Part shown: one piece after another, positions 17,063-25,918 of the stretch
Position numbering within the stretch: the first letter of the stretch is position 1
How the letters are laid out: each line of letters opens with the position of its first letter
Source of the DNA: Actinomycetes bacterium
GTDB lineage: Bacteria; Actinomycetota; Acidimicrobiia; Acidimicrobiales; Palsa-688
Length of the DNA stretch: 34,178 bases
Direction: 5' to 3'
Assembly (NCBI GenBank): GCA_021811865.1
Contig: JAKAQB010000041.1
Span: 1-34,178, forward strand
Translations under genes and position numbers: made by a program
The notes under the pieces: generated by a model
Databases searched by the model: none
Told to the model about the DNA's origin: nothing
What the model saw: the letters and a program-made list of their open reading frames with translations, nothing else

Positions 17063-18910
17063 ATGCTCGGCTCCGTCGTGAACCTAAGCCGTCCGGGAAC
17101 CTACCTGCATTGGTCGGTCTTCACCCTCTCGGTGGCGAACCTCTGCCTGATCGGCGCCATGGTGGTGATCTTCGGGGCCGCCCTGCTGGTCCGCTTCCCC
17201 GGACACGCCGAGGACACGGGCTCGGCCGCTGGGAACGACACCGACGCCAAGGCGCTCGACGAGGGGACCGGCGGGCCCGCCGGCACCGGCGACCGGACGT
17301 GGACCGGGGCCATCCGCCGCGCCGGGCTCCGGGTCCTGCCGCCGGGGAAGCTCCTACCGGACCGGCAGCCGGCATACGTGGCCTCGTGGATCTACGTGTT
17401 CGGCGTGGCGAGCCTGTCGGCCCTCGGTCTGGCGATCGTGTCGGGGTTCGCCATCGCCCTCGGCGGCGCCGATTGGTGGCACAAGAGCCCGGTCGGCCAC
17501 TTCTTCAACAGCCTGCACCTGTGGTCGGTGGAGTTGTTCATGGCGTTCATGGTGATCCACCTGTGGGGTAAGTTCTGGATGGCCGCCTGGCGGGGCCGCC
17601 GGGCGCTCACCTGGATGACCGGCGTCGCGGCGTTTGCGGCGTCGGTCGTCGAGTGCTTCACCGGCTACCTCTCGCAGCAGAACTTCGACTCGCAGTGGAT
17701 CTCGACCAACGGCAAGGACGCCATCAACGCGACCGGGCTCGGCGGTGCGTTCAACCTCATGAACTTCGGCCAGATGCTCCTCTGGCACGTCGTCTTGGTC
17801 CCTATCGTGCTCGTCGCGATCGTGGGCGCGCACGTGCTGCTGGTGCGCGTGCGAGGTGTGAGCCATCCCCTGCCCGTGCAGCGCACCCGCGGGCGATCCG
17901 CCCGTCGGGCCGCTGCCGCCGCCGACGGGGCGGACTGGAAGGGCCCCACCCGGGTCTACGACATAGTCAAGGAGGCCACCGCCGCCGCCGGGATCGCCGC
18001 CGTCCTGGCGGTCCTCCTCGCCGTCCTCCTCTCCTCCCCCGACCAGCCGCCGGTCACGATCTCGACTTGGGCCCGCGTCGCCCCGGCAGACTTCGTCGCA
18101 ACGGTCGCCAGCGAGTTGGACGGGACCAGCGAGACGGCCACGTACGGGCCCCCCTACAACACGGCAAGCGCCTACGTGCAGCGCATCGGCGTCTCGTGGC
18201 AGCGGATCGGCGGGGTACAGGACCCAATAGACCCCGCCCGCAGTTTCGTCCTGCAGCCGCTCGCCAAGTTGGCGCCCCGCGACGCCCGCCTCGCAGCCGC
18301 TCTCCGCCGCTACGACACCGCCCCCCACCCGACTCAGGTCGCCTGGGCCGCCGCCTACGGCAAGGCCGTGACCGGGGTCACCTTCCACAACGGGGCGCCG
18401 GTCGTCCCCGCTGCCGCCGACGGCCCGGTGCCGGCCATGGCCGCCGCTGAGCTTACCCTCGCCCGCAGCGGCGCTCTCGACGCCGACCTGCTGGCCAACC
18501 GGTCCTTCTACGGTACGGATTTCACCGAGCCGCTCCTGTTCCTCGAGGACGGCTCCTACTTCTCCGACGTCGCCCACGCCGAGCACCTGACCGGAACCCA
18601 GTGGGGCGTCACGAACGAGACCGGCAGCTACCCGGGGCAGCCCTGGCTGTGGCTGTACACCTTGTGGTACCAGCTGCCTGGCTTTCGGTCGTCGCCAAAC
18701 GTCGACCTCATCGCCATCTACCTGACGGGCGCGGCCACGCTCCTCCTGCTCGGCGTGCCGTTCGTCCCTGGCGTCCGCAACATCCCGGAGATCGTGCCGC
18801 TCCACCGGCTCGTCTGGCGCCGCTGGAACGCCCGCAGCCTCTCCACTCCTTCCGGCACCGATCCCATGTCGGGCGACGCAGCCACAGCGGGAGGGGCACC
18901 GAGGCGGTAG
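17063..18910 (+). CDS. orphan bc-type cytochrome b (QcrB-like)
   Basis: A 615-residue membrane protein related to the b subunit of cytochrome bc complexes. Two helices carry the haem-binding histidine pairs: His152/His166 (13 residues between) and His242/His257 (14 between). The second spacing is like cytochrome b6. About seven membrane segments are visible (near 15-43, 107-133, 148-170, 183-203, 239-262, 306-324 and 548-568). Between the last two lies an extra-membrane region of about 220 residues. Near its end PGQPWLWLY (524-532) sits where a PEWY motif would be, but the motif itself is not intact. No Rieske protein or cytochrome c gene adjoins it. An electron-transfer role is likely, but its partner is unknown. 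Confidence 0.75.
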   Translation: MLGSVVNLSRPGTYLHWSVFTLSVANLCLIGAMVVIFGAALLVRFPGHAEDTGSAAGNDTDAKALDEGTGGPAGTGDRTWTGAIRRAGLRVLPPGKLLPDRQPAYVASWIYVFGVASLSALGLAIVSGFAIALGGADWWHKSPVGHFFNSLHLWSVELFMAFMVIHLWGKFWMAAWRGRRALTWMTGVAAFAASVVECFTGYLSQQNFDSQWISTNGKDAINATGLGGAFNLMNFGQMLLWHVVLVPIVLVAIVGAHVLLVRVRGVSHPLPVQRTRGRSARRAAAAADGADWKGPTRVYDIVKEATAAAGIAAVLAVLLAVLLSSPDQPPVTISTWARVAPADFVATVASELDGTSETATYGPPYNTASAYVQRIGVSWQRIGGVQDPIDPARSFVLQPLAKLAPRDARLAAALRRYDTAPHPTQVAWAAAYGKAVTGVTFHNGAPVVPAAADGPVPAMAAAELTLARSGALDADLLANRSFYGTDFTEPLLFLEDGSYFSDVAHAEHLTGTQWGVTNETGSYPGQPWLWLYTLWYQLPGFRSSPNVDLIAIYLTGAATLLLLGVPFVPGVRNIPEIVPLHRLVWRRWNARSLSTPSGTDPMSGDAATAGGAPRR

Positions 18911-18914
18911 CCGT

Positions 18915-18945
18915 CGCCGGCCGCGATGCCTACTGCAGGCCGGCG
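18915..18945. terminator. possible bidirectional terminator hairpin
   Basis: An 8-bp inverted repeat (CGCCGGCC at 18915-18922 and its complement at 18938-18945) with a 15-nt loop lies between the convergent cytochrome b and HemQ genes, covering the HemQ stop. There is no T-tract, so its termination strength is uncertain. Confidence 0.35.
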
Positions 18946-19616
18946 TCCGCCAGGACTTCTTCCACCTCGGCCACGGTGCCGGCATAGAAGGGACCGAACT
19001 CCGCATACCGCGCCGAAGCCTCGTCGAAGCGCATCGTGTAGACGCAGTCCTTCAGGTCGTCTGGGTGCACGGCGAAGAGCGTGACACCCCACTCGTAGTC
19101 GTCGAGACCGGTCGACCCGGTCACGAGCTGCAGCACCCGTCCCGCGAACCGCCGGCCCGAGGCCCCGTGCTCGGTCATGAGGTCACGACGATCCTCGAAG
19201 GCCAACTGGTACCAGTTGGCCCCCTCCGAACGCCGCTTGGACATGGGATAGAAGCACACCGCTCGCTTGCCGGCTGGCGGGAGCTTCGGGTACAGGCGGG
19301 GGCTGAGCTTCTGCTTGTCGACCGACGCCCTGGCGTACTCGGAGACCTCGGTGAGCGAGACGTAGGAGTCGGCGACCTCGAGGCCTGCCGCCTGCAGGCG
19401 CGACTGGAAGCGGCGGAGCCGGACCCAGTCCCGACCGAGGGCCATGAACCCGGCATCCGCCTTGTGCCCGAGGACCGAGAAGCACACGACCTGCTGCTGC
19501 TCGCCCTGGCCGTCCTTGACGGCGGCGACCACCGCCTCCACGTCGGTGTCAGGCCGGACCTTGCAGAACAGGTGCAGGACCCCCAGCCCTTCGGACGGCT
19601 CCAGCGGTTCGCTCAT
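18930..19616 (-). CDS. hemQ: coproheme decarboxylase (HemQ/ChdC, chlorite dismutase fold)
   Basis: A 228-residue enzyme that turns Fe-coproporphyrin III into haem b by two oxidative decarboxylations, the last step of the Gram-positive haem pathway. The YPMSKRR motif carries Tyr123, equivalent to the redox-active Tyr of this family. The proximal haem-ligand candidate is His150 in LMTEHGASGRRFAGRV, and the DDYEWGVTLFA segment is conserved. Length matches actinobacterial HemQ. The ATG at 19616 starts just upstream of the first strand. It converges with the cytochrome b gene, and a strong hairpin separates it from groEL. No other haem gene is in the window. Confidence 0.92.
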   Translation of the reverse strand: MSEPLEPSEGLGVLHLFCKVRPDTDVEAVVAAVKDGQGEQQQVVCFSVLGHKADAGFMALGRDWVRLRRFQSRLQAAGLEVADSYVSLTEVSEYARASVDKQKLSPRLYPKLPPAGKRAVCFYPMSKRRSEGANWYQLAFEDRRDLMTEHGASGRRFAGRVLQLVTGSTGLDDYEWGVTLFAVHPDDLKDCVYTMRFDEASARYAEFGPFYAGTVAEVEEVLADAGLQ

Positions 19617-19635
19617 TGGCTTGATCCTACGGCGA

Positions 19636-19673
19636 CGGGCCGGCCCCCGGAGACGCCTCCGGCGGCCGGCCCG
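19636..19673 (-). terminator. strong hairpin after groEL
   Basis: A two-part stem: 10-bp arms 19636-19645 and 19664-19673 (CGGGCCGGCC and complement), a C-C mismatch, then a further 6-bp stem with a 4-nt loop (ACGC). It lies 13 bp beyond the groEL stop and upstream of hemQ. Such a GC-rich hairpin fits an intrinsic-like terminator of groEL in a high-GC genome, although no T-run follows. Confidence 0.65.
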
Positions 19674-19686
19674 CTGAGCGGACCAG

Positions 19687-21342
<1,656 letters not shown>

Positions 21343-21369
21343 TTAGCACTCTCAGTGTGGGAGTGCTAA
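21343..21369. promoter_or_regulatory. CIRCE operator (HrcA-binding site)
   Basis: A perfect CIRCE inverted repeat, TTAGCACTC at 21343-21351, nine-base spacer, GAGTGCTAA at 21361-21369. It lies 34 bp upstream of the groEL start. HrcA is known to bind this element and repress chaperonin genes until heat shock. The hrcA gene itself is not in the window. The groEL promoter probably lies just upstream, between 21,370 and 21,410. Confidence 0.96.
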
Positions 21370-21479
21370 CAGTAAACCGCCTCCGGGGGCGCTACCGCAA
21401 CCCATCTGGCGCTCGACGCACCGTGGCCGCTGAGGCCGCCGCTGCTGGCTGCCCGGCCCGAGGCGCTCGGAGCGGGGGA

Positions 21480-21752
21480 TCAGCCCCCGGCTACCGCCGG
21501 GACGATCGAAACGGTGGCCCCGGAGGCCACCGGGGTGCTCGGCCCGTCGAGGAACCGGATGTCCTCGTCGGCGACGAACACGTTGACGAAGCGCCGGATG
21601 CGCCCGTCCCCGTCGTAGAGGCGCTCGGCGAAGCCCGGGTGGGAGGCGTCGAGTGCGGCGAGGACCTCGGCGACCGTCCGGCCCTCCACGGTCACTTCGG
21701 TCGCTCCGCCGGTGAGGTTGCGCAGCTGGGTGGGGATGCGGATGGTGGGCAT
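21480..21752 (-). CDS. ThiS/MoaD-family ubiquitin-like sulfur carrier protein
   Basis: A 90-residue beta-grasp protein ending in Gly-Gly (VPAVAGG). In this family the C-terminus is adenylated and converted to a thiocarboxylate that donates sulfur for thiamine, molybdopterin, cysteine (CysO) or homocysteine synthesis. The N-terminus MPTIRIPTQLRNLTGG and the central VFVADEDIRFLDG are typical of the CysO/MoaD branch. No molybdopterin or thiamine gene is near. It starts 2 nt after the stop of the threonine-synthase-like gene and so shares its SAM-riboswitch leader. The pairing suggests that it delivers sulfur to that PLP enzyme, as CysO does to CysM in mycobacteria. The partner assignment is inference. 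Confidence 0.88.
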   Translation of the reverse strand: MPTIRIPTQLRNLTGGATEVTVEGRTVAEVLAALDASHPGFAERLYDGDGRIRRFVNVFVADEDIRFLDGPSTPVASGATVSIVPAVAGG

Positions 21753-21754
21753 GT

Positions 21755-22996
21755 TCAGGCCTCGCCGATGGATCCGACGGCGGCCTCGAAGGCGTCGAGA
21801 CTGGGAGGTACGGTCACCGTCGGCGCACAGGCGCCGGCAATGGCGTCGATCGTTTTCAGGCCGTTGCCGGTCACGTAGGCGACGACGCGCTCGTCGGGGC
21901 GAACCACGCCCTCGGCAGCGAGCCGGGCCAAGGTGGCGATCGTCACGCCACCGGCGGTCTCGGTGAAGATGCCCTCGCTACGGGCCAGGAGCCGGATCCC
22001 CTGCAGGATCTCCGCATCGGTGACTGCACCGACCGCCCCACCCGACGCTCGGACCACGTCGAGGGCGTAGCCCCCGTCGGCGGGGTCGCCGATGGCGATG
22101 GACTTGGCGATGGTCGCCGGCCGCACCGGCCGGACGGCGCCGGCGCCCTCCGCAAACGCCGTCGCGACGGGAGCGCAGCCCGCCGCCTGCGCGCCGGACA
22201 CCCGGGTGTGCGGCGCCTCGACGAGCAGGCCCACCTCGTGGAGCTCGGCGAACCCCCGGGCGATGCGGGTGAGCTGGCTCCCCGAGCCGATGGGCACCAC
22301 CACGTGGTCGGGTGCCTGCCAACCGAGCTGCTCCGCCACCTCGAAGGCCAGGGTGCGCGAGCCCTCGGCGTAGTACGTCCGCAGGTTGACGTTCACGAAC
22401 GCCCAGTCGGGGTGCGCTGCGGCGAGCTCACCGCACAGCCGGTTGACCTCGTCGTAGGTGCCCTGGACCGCTACGACCCGTCCGCCGTAGACGGCCGTCC
22501 CGATGATCTTGGCGGGCTCGAGGTCGGCGGGCACGCAGACGACCGACTCCATGCCTGCATGGGCGGCGTGGGCAGCGACCGAGTTGGCCAGGTTGCCGGT
22601 GGACGCGCACGCCGCCACCTTGAAGCCGAGCTCGCGCGCCCGGGTGAGGGCAACCGAGACGACGCGGTCCTTGAAGGAGCCGGTGGGGTTGAGGGCGTCG
22701 TTCTTGATCCAGAGCTCCCCGAGGCCGAGCTCGGCGGCCAGGCGGTCCGCCCGGATCATGGGCGTCATGCCTGCGCCGAGGGAGACGGCTCCCTCCGAGG
22801 CGGCAGGCAGCAGGTCGGCGTAGCGCCACAACGTGTTGGGGCCGGCGGCGATGCTCCCACGGGTGATGCTGTTGGCGATGGCCGCGTAGTCGTAGACCAC
22901 CTCGAGCGGCCCGAAGCACCACTCGCAGGCGTGGAGCGCCTCGGCGGGATACTCCCGCGCGCACTCACGGCAACGCAGACCCTGGACGTATGGCAT
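21755..22996 (-). CDS. threonine synthase-family PLP enzyme (possible sulfur-carrier-dependent homocysteine synthase)
   Basis: A 413-residue fold-type II PLP enzyme of the threonine synthase family, which acts on O-phosphohomoserine. An N-terminal zinc-ribbon-like region has Cys9, Cys12, Cys24 and Cys27. The PLP lysine is Lys109 in NPTGSFKDR, and the phosphate-binding loop GSGSQ is at 237-241. The ATG at 22996 has an excellent AGGAGG 8 bases upstream. Homology alone says threonine synthase (thrC). The context says otherwise: the leader is a SAM-I riboswitch, normally found on methionine and sulfur genes, and the next gene encodes a thiocarboxylate-type sulfur carrier. Homocysteine formation from O-phosphohomoserine is therefore a serious alternative. 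No hom or thrB gene adjoins it. Confidence 0.85.
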   Translation of the reverse strand: MPYVQGLRCRECAREYPAEALHACEWCFGPLEVVYDYAAIANSITRGSIAAGPNTLWRYADLLPAASEGAVSLGAGMTPMIRADRLAAELGLGELWIKNDALNPTGSFKDRVVSVALTRARELGFKVAACASTGNLANSVAAHAAHAGMESVVCVPADLEPAKIIGTAVYGGRVVAVQGTYDEVNRLCGELAAAHPDWAFVNVNLRTYYAEGSRTLAFEVAEQLGWQAPDHVVVPIGSGSQLTRIARGFAELHEVGLLVEAPHTRVSGAQAAGCAPVATAFAEGAGAVRPVRPATIAKSIAIGDPADGGYALDVVRASGGAVGAVTDAEILQGIRLLARSEGIFTETAGGVTIATLARLAAEGVVRPDERVVAYVTGNGLKTIDAIAGACAPTVTVPPSLDAFEAAVGSIGEA

Positions 22997-23009
22997 GGAA
23001 CTGGCCTCC

Positions 23010-23097
23010 TCATCGAACCGGGCATTGGCACCGTGGGTCACACGTGACCGGGTTGCCGCGGCATCACAGGGCCCGTCCCTCAGCCGCTCTCGATGAA
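23010..23097 (-). promoter_or_regulatory. SAM-I (S-box) riboswitch
   Basis: The leader of the threonine-synthase-like gene contains the S-box core in order on the minus strand: AGAGCGG, GAGGGACGGGCCC, TGATGCC, CGGCAACCCGG, then GGTGCCAAT. The P1 helix is formed by TTCATCGA (23097-23090) and TCGATGA (23016-23010), extended by a U-G pair. The last P1 bases overlap the start of the AGGAGG ribosome site at 23010-23005, and no terminator fits before the ATG. Control is therefore probably translational: SAM binding stabilises P1 and hinders ribosome access. Known S-box elements lower expression when SAM is plentiful. Confidence 0.95.
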
Positions 23098-23173
23098 TAT
23101 CGCCCCCATGGTGGCGCATGGCGCCGCCGTCCGCAAGGCGACCGTAGCGCCTGACCCGAGGTGCCGGGCGTGC

Positions 23174-24178
23174 TCAGCCCCTCCGGGCGGCCAGGCACCC
23201 TGCCACGACCTCCTGCACGCAGCCGGCCGGGTCGGCCATGGCGCGGGCAGGCCCAAACCGCTCGACGAGGATCCGCACCTCGGCCGCGATCTCGGGGCGG
23301 TCCCCGACGAGGTCGCCGGCGACCACGAGCGCGGGGACTCCGAGCTCACCTGCCAGGGCGATCACCCCGCCGACGGCCTTGCCGGCGAACGACTGCTCGT
23401 CGAGGGCACCCTCCCCCGTCACGACCAGGTCTGCGCCGTCGATGCGGCCCACGAGGTCGACCGCCTCGGCGACGACGTCGAAGCCGGGCACGAGGGTGGC
23501 GCCGATGGCCGCCAACCCCCCCGCCAGCCCGCCGGCGGCGCCGCTGCCGGGGATGGCCGAGACATCCACCCCGAAGCGTGCCCGGTAGACCTGCGCCAGC
23601 CGCTCGAGACGGCGTACGAGCAGCTCCACTTGGGCCGCGGACGCGCCCTTCTGGGGGGCGAAGAGCCGGGCAGCGTCGACGAAGGGGATGAGCACGTCGC
23701 ACGCCACCACCAACTCGACGCCCTTCAGGCGGCTGTGCGGCTCGAGCACCTCGACGGCTGCCAAGCCGCCGTCGGTGGTCGCCGAGCCCCCGGCGCCCAC
23801 CAGCACACGCCGGGCGCCTGCCTTGACGGCCGCAGCGATGAGCTCGCCTGTGCCTGTCGTGTCGGCCGCCACGGCGTCGTTGGCCTCCGCTCCGCCGATG
23901 AGCTCGAGCCCCGATACGAGGGCCATCTCGACGACGGCTGTGCGGCCGTCGTCGAGTAGCCGCCACTCGGCTTCCAGCTCCCGGCCGAGCGGGTCGTGAG
24001 CCCGGACGAGGCGGGACCGGCCGCCGAGCACGTCGGCGAAGCCTTCACCCCCGTCGGAGACAGGCACCTGGTCGCAGTCCCACCCCGCTCCGGCGGCCGC
24101 ACGAGCGACGGCCAGGGCGATCTCGGCGGCACTGGCGGTGCCGCGGAACTTGTCGGTGGCGGCGACGACCCTGGGCAC
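23174..24178 (-). CDS. glycerate kinase (GarK/GlxK family)
   Basis: A 334-residue glycerate kinase, phosphorylating D-glycerate with ATP to phosphoglycerate in glyoxylate, serine or sugar-acid breakdown. Family signatures are VAATDKFRGTASAAEIA at 5-21, SDGGEG at 41-46, GAGGSATTDGG at 128-138 and GEGALDEQSFAGK in the C-terminal half. It is somewhat shorter than the usual 370-380 residues, but no motif is missing. The GTG at 24178 directly begins the conserved N-terminus. It follows otsB by 28 bp on the same strand and is probably co-transcribed with it. Confidence 0.92.
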   Translation of the reverse strand: MPRVVAATDKFRGTASAAEIALAVARAAAGAGWDCDQVPVSDGGEGFADVLGGRSRLVRAHDPLGRELEAEWRLLDDGRTAVVEMALVSGLELIGGAEANDAVAADTTGTGELIAAAVKAGARRVLVGAGGSATTDGGLAAVEVLEPHSRLKGVELVVACDVLIPFVDAARLFAPQKGASAAQVELLVRRLERLAQVYRARFGVDVSAIPGSGAAGGLAGGLAAIGATLVPGFDVVAEAVDLVGRIDGADLVVTGEGALDEQSFAGKAVGGVIALAGELGVPALVVAGDLVGDRPEIAAEVRILVERFGPARAMADPAGCVQEVVAGCLAARRG

Positions 24179-24206
24179 CGCCCCATGGTGGCGGACCCGG
24201 ACGGCG

Positions 24207-24980
24207 TCACGGGGAGCTGAGCGTGTTGAAGAGCGCGAGCACACCTTGGGGCCCGTCGACGACAACATCGGCGCCGGCGAGCAGCTCCGGCGGGGCCTCC
24301 TCGCTCCTGGCGGCGACGGCGAGGGTCGCCAGTCCGGACGCGCGCAGCCTGGTGAGAGCTTCGAAGGCAGGGAGGTCCCCCCGGTCGTCGCCGACGTAAC
24401 AGGCCGACTCCATGCCGTCGCAGAGCCGGGCGACGACCGTTCCCTTGTCGACCGGCACCGGGGCACGCAATTCCATGGAGAGCTTCCCGGCGTGGGTCGC
24501 CAGACCGAGCTCGGCGGCGGCCCTGGCGGCGAAGGCCTCCACCCAGCCGAGCGCGCCAGGCGCGTGGCGGGCGTGGAGGGTGACGGTGAGGCCCTTGTCC
24601 TCCACGGTGACGCCGGTGGGTGCGCACGCCGCGGCGCGGGCGGCGACCTCGGCGACCGCTGCCCGATGTTGCTCGGCGTCGGGATGGGTCACCACGGCCC
24701 CGCTGTCGACCCACTCGAGGCCGTAGAGGCCGACGAGGCTCACCAGACCGGCAAGATCGGCGAGGCGGTCGGCGAGGAAGCGGACGGGTCGACCCGAGAC
24801 GACCGCCACCCGCCCGAGGTGGAGGGTGAGACGGCCGAGGGCGGCCACGGTCCCCGGCAGCGGGACGGCGTCCTCGGGGTCCGGCACGATCGCGGCGAGC
24901 GTGCCGTCGAAGTCCGTCAGGAGGGCGGCACTCGCCGGCTCGGGGGGCCAGGGGCCGCTGGGGCCAGCGACGACCCCCAC
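24207..24980 (-). CDS. otsB: trehalose-6-phosphate phosphatase (OtsB type)
   Basis: A 257-residue HAD-superfamily phosphatase that releases trehalose from trehalose 6-phosphate. HAD motif I is DFDGT at 23-27 with both aspartates. Motif II is in VVSGRP (60-65), the KGLTVTLHAR segment at 129-138 is typical of OtsB, and motif IV is VGDDRGD at 196-202. The GTG at 24980 gives the usual length, with an AGGGTG about 9 bases upstream. The frame is open further upstream through the LytR_C gene. No otsA partner is in the window. Glycerate kinase follows. Confidence 0.9.
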   Translation of the reverse strand: MGVVAGPSGPWPPEPASAALLTDFDGTLAAIVPDPEDAVPLPGTVAALGRLTLHLGRVAVVSGRPVRFLADRLADLAGLVSLVGLYGLEWVDSGAVVTHPDAEQHRAAVAEVAARAAACAPTGVTVEDKGLTVTLHARHAPGALGWVEAFAARAAAELGLATHAGKLSMELRAPVPVDKGTVVARLCDGMESACYVGDDRGDLPAFEALTRLRASGLATLAVAARSEEAPPELLAGADVVVDGPQGVLALFNTLSSP

Positions 24981-25000
24981 TACCGGTGCACCCTGCTCGT

Positions 25001-25040
25001 CCTGCGAGGCGAGGCTCAGGCCTGCGAGGCGAGGCTCTGG
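25001..25040. repeat. 20-bp tandem duplication at a gene 3' end
   Basis: Two adjacent 20-bp copies (25001-25020 and 25021-25040) differ at one base. The proximal copy encodes the end of the LytR_C protein and the distal copy supplies its stop codon. It looks like a recent slip duplication. Confidence 0.85.
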
Positions 25041-25573
25041 CCGATCACGAGAACCAGGTCGGCCTCCTGCAGGTCCACGGAGGGGATCGGCGCGCTGGCC
25101 GGCGGAGGGACCGCTGTGACGACCGCTGACGTCGGGAGGCCGACGGTGCGGGCGAGGGCCTTCGCCTCGGCCAGGTATCCGGGATGGACTATGTAGATAG
25201 ACGAGGTTGGGTCGACGAGAGTCGTGTTGTCCGGAGGAAGCGTCTGGTAGCCCGGCGAGGCATGCAGCTTGGCGCTCCACTGCGCCGAGAGGGTGCCGCT
25301 CTGCAGCCCGTTCAGCACCTGCAGGCGGATGCTGCTCGGCGGGACCGCTTGCGGCGTCGTCGTGGTCGTGGACGGCAGCGTCGTCGTGGTGGTCCCGGGG
25401 CCCGGCGTCCCCCCGGTGACCGCCGATGACGCCCGGCGGCCCGGGCCGAGCTGGGTCAGGAGAGCGACGGTGACCGCCACGGCCAGCACCACGATGACAG
25501 CGGCCCGCAACGTCCGCGTCCCCTCGTCCGGCCGGCCCGGCCCGGCCCGGTCAACCTGGAAGCGACGGCTCAT
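25016..25573 (-). CDS. membrane-anchored LytR_C-domain protein (VirR-like)
   Basis: A 185-residue protein with one N-terminal membrane helix (about 23-41), a Thr/Pro-rich linker (about 52-76) and an extracellular LytR_C-type domain beginning SSIRLQVLNG near residue 80. The LytR_C fold accompanies LCP cell-wall enzymes; stand-alone forms include VirR of M. tuberculosis, tied to envelope integrity and vesicle release. The ATG at 25573 overlaps the TGA of the upstream DUF3263 gene (ATGA), a strong coupling signal. The last residues QSLASQA come from a tandem duplication. Function is inferred from the family and from synteny. Confidence 0.82.
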   Translation of the reverse strand: MSRRFQVDRAGPGRPDEGTRTLRAAVIVVLAVAVTVALLTQLGPGRRASSAVTGGTPGPGTTTTTLPSTTTTTPQAVPPSSIRLQVLNGLQSGTLSAQWSAKLHASPGYQTLPPDNTTLVDPTSSIYIVHPGYLAEAKALARTVGLPTSAVVTAVPPPASAPIPSVDLQEADLVLVIGQSLASQA

Positions 25574-25830
25574 CGGTGCGGGCGGCCGCCCGCCGACCGA
25601 CCCTCGAAGCGGGCCCGCCGCCGGCGATCCCGGCCTCGCCGCACCCGCCTGACGACCAGCGGGTCGTACTCCTCGGCGTCGCCGGTGTCCGCCAGCACGG
25701 CGAGCAACTGGTAGTAGCGCGTCGACGATATCCCGAAGCGCGACCGGATGCCGTCCTCCTTCGGCCCCGGCTCGAGCCACCAGGACCCCTCGAACTCGAG
25801 GATGGCGCGGTCCCGGTCGGAGAGTCCCAT
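25570..25830 (-). CDS. DUF3263 protein
   Basis: An 86-residue actinobacterial protein of the DUF3263 family. The conserved block is LSDRDRAILEFEGSWW at 3-18, then a helix-turn-helix-like stretch (KEDGIRSRFGISSTRYYQLL, residues 24-43) and a very basic tail. The middle resembles a DNA-binding helix pair, so a regulatory role is plausible but unproven. Its stop overlaps the start of the LytR_C gene by ATGA. The same two-gene order, as I recall, is seen in M. tuberculosis (Rv0430 and Rv0431/VirR). It is divergent from the MFS gene across 88 bp. Confidence 0.87.
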   Translation of the reverse strand: MGLSDRDRAILEFEGSWWLEPGPKEDGIRSRFGISSTRYYQLLAVLADTGDAEEYDPLVVRRVRRGRDRRRRARFEGRSAGGRPHR

Positions 25831-25918
25831 CCAGACGAGCCTTGCACCCCTGCAGTGGAGGATCAAGCATCGCACCCCGTCCTGGTAACGTCCGGGTCCG
25901 GCGAAGCGAGGTGCGCGC

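Noticed and set aside
22997..23119. Longer threonine-synthase N-terminus through the leader
   Set aside because: That sequence is the conserved S-box aptamer, and the ATG at 22996 has an ideal ribosome site.
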